Part shown: positions 63,102 to 64,000 of the stretch, one piece after another
Position numbering within the stretch: position 1 is the first letter of the stretch
Layout of the letters: every line of letters starts with the position of its first letter
NCBI RefSeq assembly: GCF_000312665.1
Contig: NZ_HF536772.1
Coordinates: 1,650,867-1,714,866, forward strand
DNA: 64,000 nt
From: Rhizobium mesoamericanum STM3625
GTDB lineage: Bacteria > Pseudomonadota > Alphaproteobacteria > Rhizobiales > Rhizobiaceae
Direction: 5' to 3'
The notes under the pieces: generated by a model
Database searches by the model: none
The model's input: only the letters and a program-made list of their open reading frames with translations
What the model was told of the DNA's origin: nothing
Position numbers and translations under genes: made by a program

Positions 63102-64000
63102 ATGCACGAAGGTAGCCATTCACACGAACGCACGATGAAGCCTCGCAAGCTGTTCTATCTTGCGCTGGGGTCGATAGGCGTTGTCTATGGCGATATCGGT
63201 ACAAGCCCGCTTTATGCGTTCCGCGAAGCATTGAAGCCCGTCGCGATCGACGGCCTCACACGCTTCGAAGTGATCAGCCTTATCTCGCTGATGATTTGGG
63301 CTTTGACGATCATCGTCACCATCAAGTACGTGCTTTTCCTGCTGCGCGCGGACAACGAAGGCGAAGGCGGTACGCTTTCCCTTCTGGCGTTGCTGATGAA
63401 GACCGCTAATGGGCATACCGCGCTGCTGATGCTGCTTGGTCTCGTGGGCGCGGCGCTGTTCCTCGGCGATGCGATGATTACGCCGGCGCTCTCGGTGCTA
63501 TCGGCCGTCGAAGGCCTGAAGCTCGTGGCTCCGAGTCTGACGAGCTACATCGTGCCGATCTCGGTCTTCATCTTGGCATTACTATTTGCCGTCCAGTCAC
63601 GCGGGACCGGTGCCGTCGCGCGCTTTTTCGGACCGATCATGGCGCTCTGGTTCCTCGCAATGGCGGCCGCCGGCATTGCGCACATCTCGGATGACTTTGG
63701 CATCCTTGCCGCTTTCAACCCTTACTATGCGGTCAGCTTCTTGCTGCATGAGGGGTTCTACGGCGTTGTGGTGCTTGGCGCCGTCTTCCTGACCGTGACG
63801 GGTGCCGAAGCGCTTTATGCCGATCTCGGACACTTCGGTCGTCAGCCGATCCAGTGGGCGTGGTTTGCGCTGGTTTTCCCGGCGCTGACCCTGAATTATC
63901 TGGGGCAGGGAGCGCTGGTGCTCGGCAATCCCACGGCAATGTCCGATCCGTTCTACCTGATGTTCCCGCAATGGGCGCTGCTGCCGGCAGTGATCCTCGC
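63102..64000 (+). CDS. kup: Kup potassium uptake protein, 3' end cut by the window
   Basis: The first 299 residues of a KUP/HAK/KT transporter, which is usually about 630 residues; the rest lies beyond base 64000. Signatures are [18 protein letters not shown] near residue 24, [19 protein letters not shown] near 83, and [20 protein letters not shown] near 116. Several membrane helices are already present. It takes up K+ with H+ at the inner membrane. The ATG at 63102 gives the usual His-rich lead ([16 protein letters not shown]); an ATG at 63135 is also in frame. Rhizobia often have more than one kup copy. Confidence 0.95.
   Translation, partial: MHEGSHSHERTMKPRKLFYLALGSIGVVYGDIGTSPLYAFREALKPVAIDGLTRFEVISLISLMIWALTIIVTIKYVLFLLRADNEGEGGTLSLLALLMKTANGHTALLMLLGLVGAALFLGDAMITPALSVLSAVEGLKLVAPSLTSYIVPISVFILALLFAVQSRGTGAVARFFGPIMALWFLAMAAAGIAHISDDFGILAAFNPYYAVSFLLHEGFYGVVVLGAVFLTVTGAEALYADLGHFGRQPIQWAWFALVFPALTLNYLGQGALVLGNPTAMSDPFYLMFPQWALLPAVIL

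Overview
The window looks like chromosomal core DNA from an alphaproteobacterium of the Rhizobiales, most likely Rhizobium, Sinorhizobium/Ensifer or a close relative. The reasons are the high G+C, a class II GshA of the rhizobial type, a hisS-hisZ-hisG operon with short HisG plus HisZ, groES-groEL behind a CIRCE operator, the lipid A block waaA-(HAD)-lpxK-DUF2093-mutL, and small alphaproteobacterial families (DUF1127, DUF4170, DUF2093). I see no rRNA, tRNA, insertion sequence, prophage or CRISPR array. Gene density is high and strands are mixed.

Layout. 0-8 kb: a TetR regulator, a LysR regulator facing a DUF1127 small protein, a DUF937 protein, gshA, rsmE, a PiT phosphate permease and a Nudix hydrolase. 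8-13.5 kb: a LysR gene divergent from glcDEF (glycolate oxidase) with paired inverted repeats between them, then a small exported protein. 13.5-20.6 kb: two L,D-transpeptidases, tag overlapping an exported protein, a HAD hydrolase, an aldo/keto reductase, a broken DUF305 gene, an orphan solute-binding protein and a possible methyltransferase. 20.7-24.1 kb: hisS-hisZ-hisG ending at a two-way terminator. 24.1-28.9 kb: DoxX, Nu-class GST, a small PAS-like protein, and groES-groEL with promoter, CIRCE and terminator. 29-36.4 kb: chromate transporter, HAD-IIA phosphatase, ribF, ileS, a lipoprotein. 36.4-40.5 kb: tadA, a pseudouridine synthase with a long repetitive tail overlapping rsmD, a patatin, and a 49-residue lipoprotein too short for ordinary ORF calling. 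40.8-50.7 kb: a Kef-type antiporter facing a run of pmbA, an inositol-phosphatase-family gene, DUF4170, waaA, HAD and lpxK, with DUF2093 and mutL on the other strand. 50.8-54.7 kb: a PAS-PAS-receiver protein without a kinase core, a GGDEF-EAL protein and a PRC-barrel protein. 55-59.1 kb: a sugar-acid operon (SDR, dgoK, dgoA, SMP-30 lactonase) facing an IclR regulator across a likely operator. 59.3-64 kb: a LuxR-family regulator, mrp, corA and the first part of kup.

How the genes fit together. Most are housekeeping: glutathione synthesis, ribosomal RNA and tRNA modification, histidine synthesis, chaperonins, flavin synthesis, lipid A/Kdo assembly, mismatch and alkylation repair, and ion transport. 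The accessory parts are carbon-source modules with a local regulator (glycolate; galactose/galactonate) and the signalling genes. I found no obvious new defence or biosynthetic system. The most unusual items are the kinase-less PAS-receiver protein next to the GGDEF-EAL gene, the LuxR protein with an altered ligand pocket, the Cys-less Mrp with a His-rich linker, the DUF1127 leader hairpin, the decayed DUF305 gene and the tiny lipoprotein.
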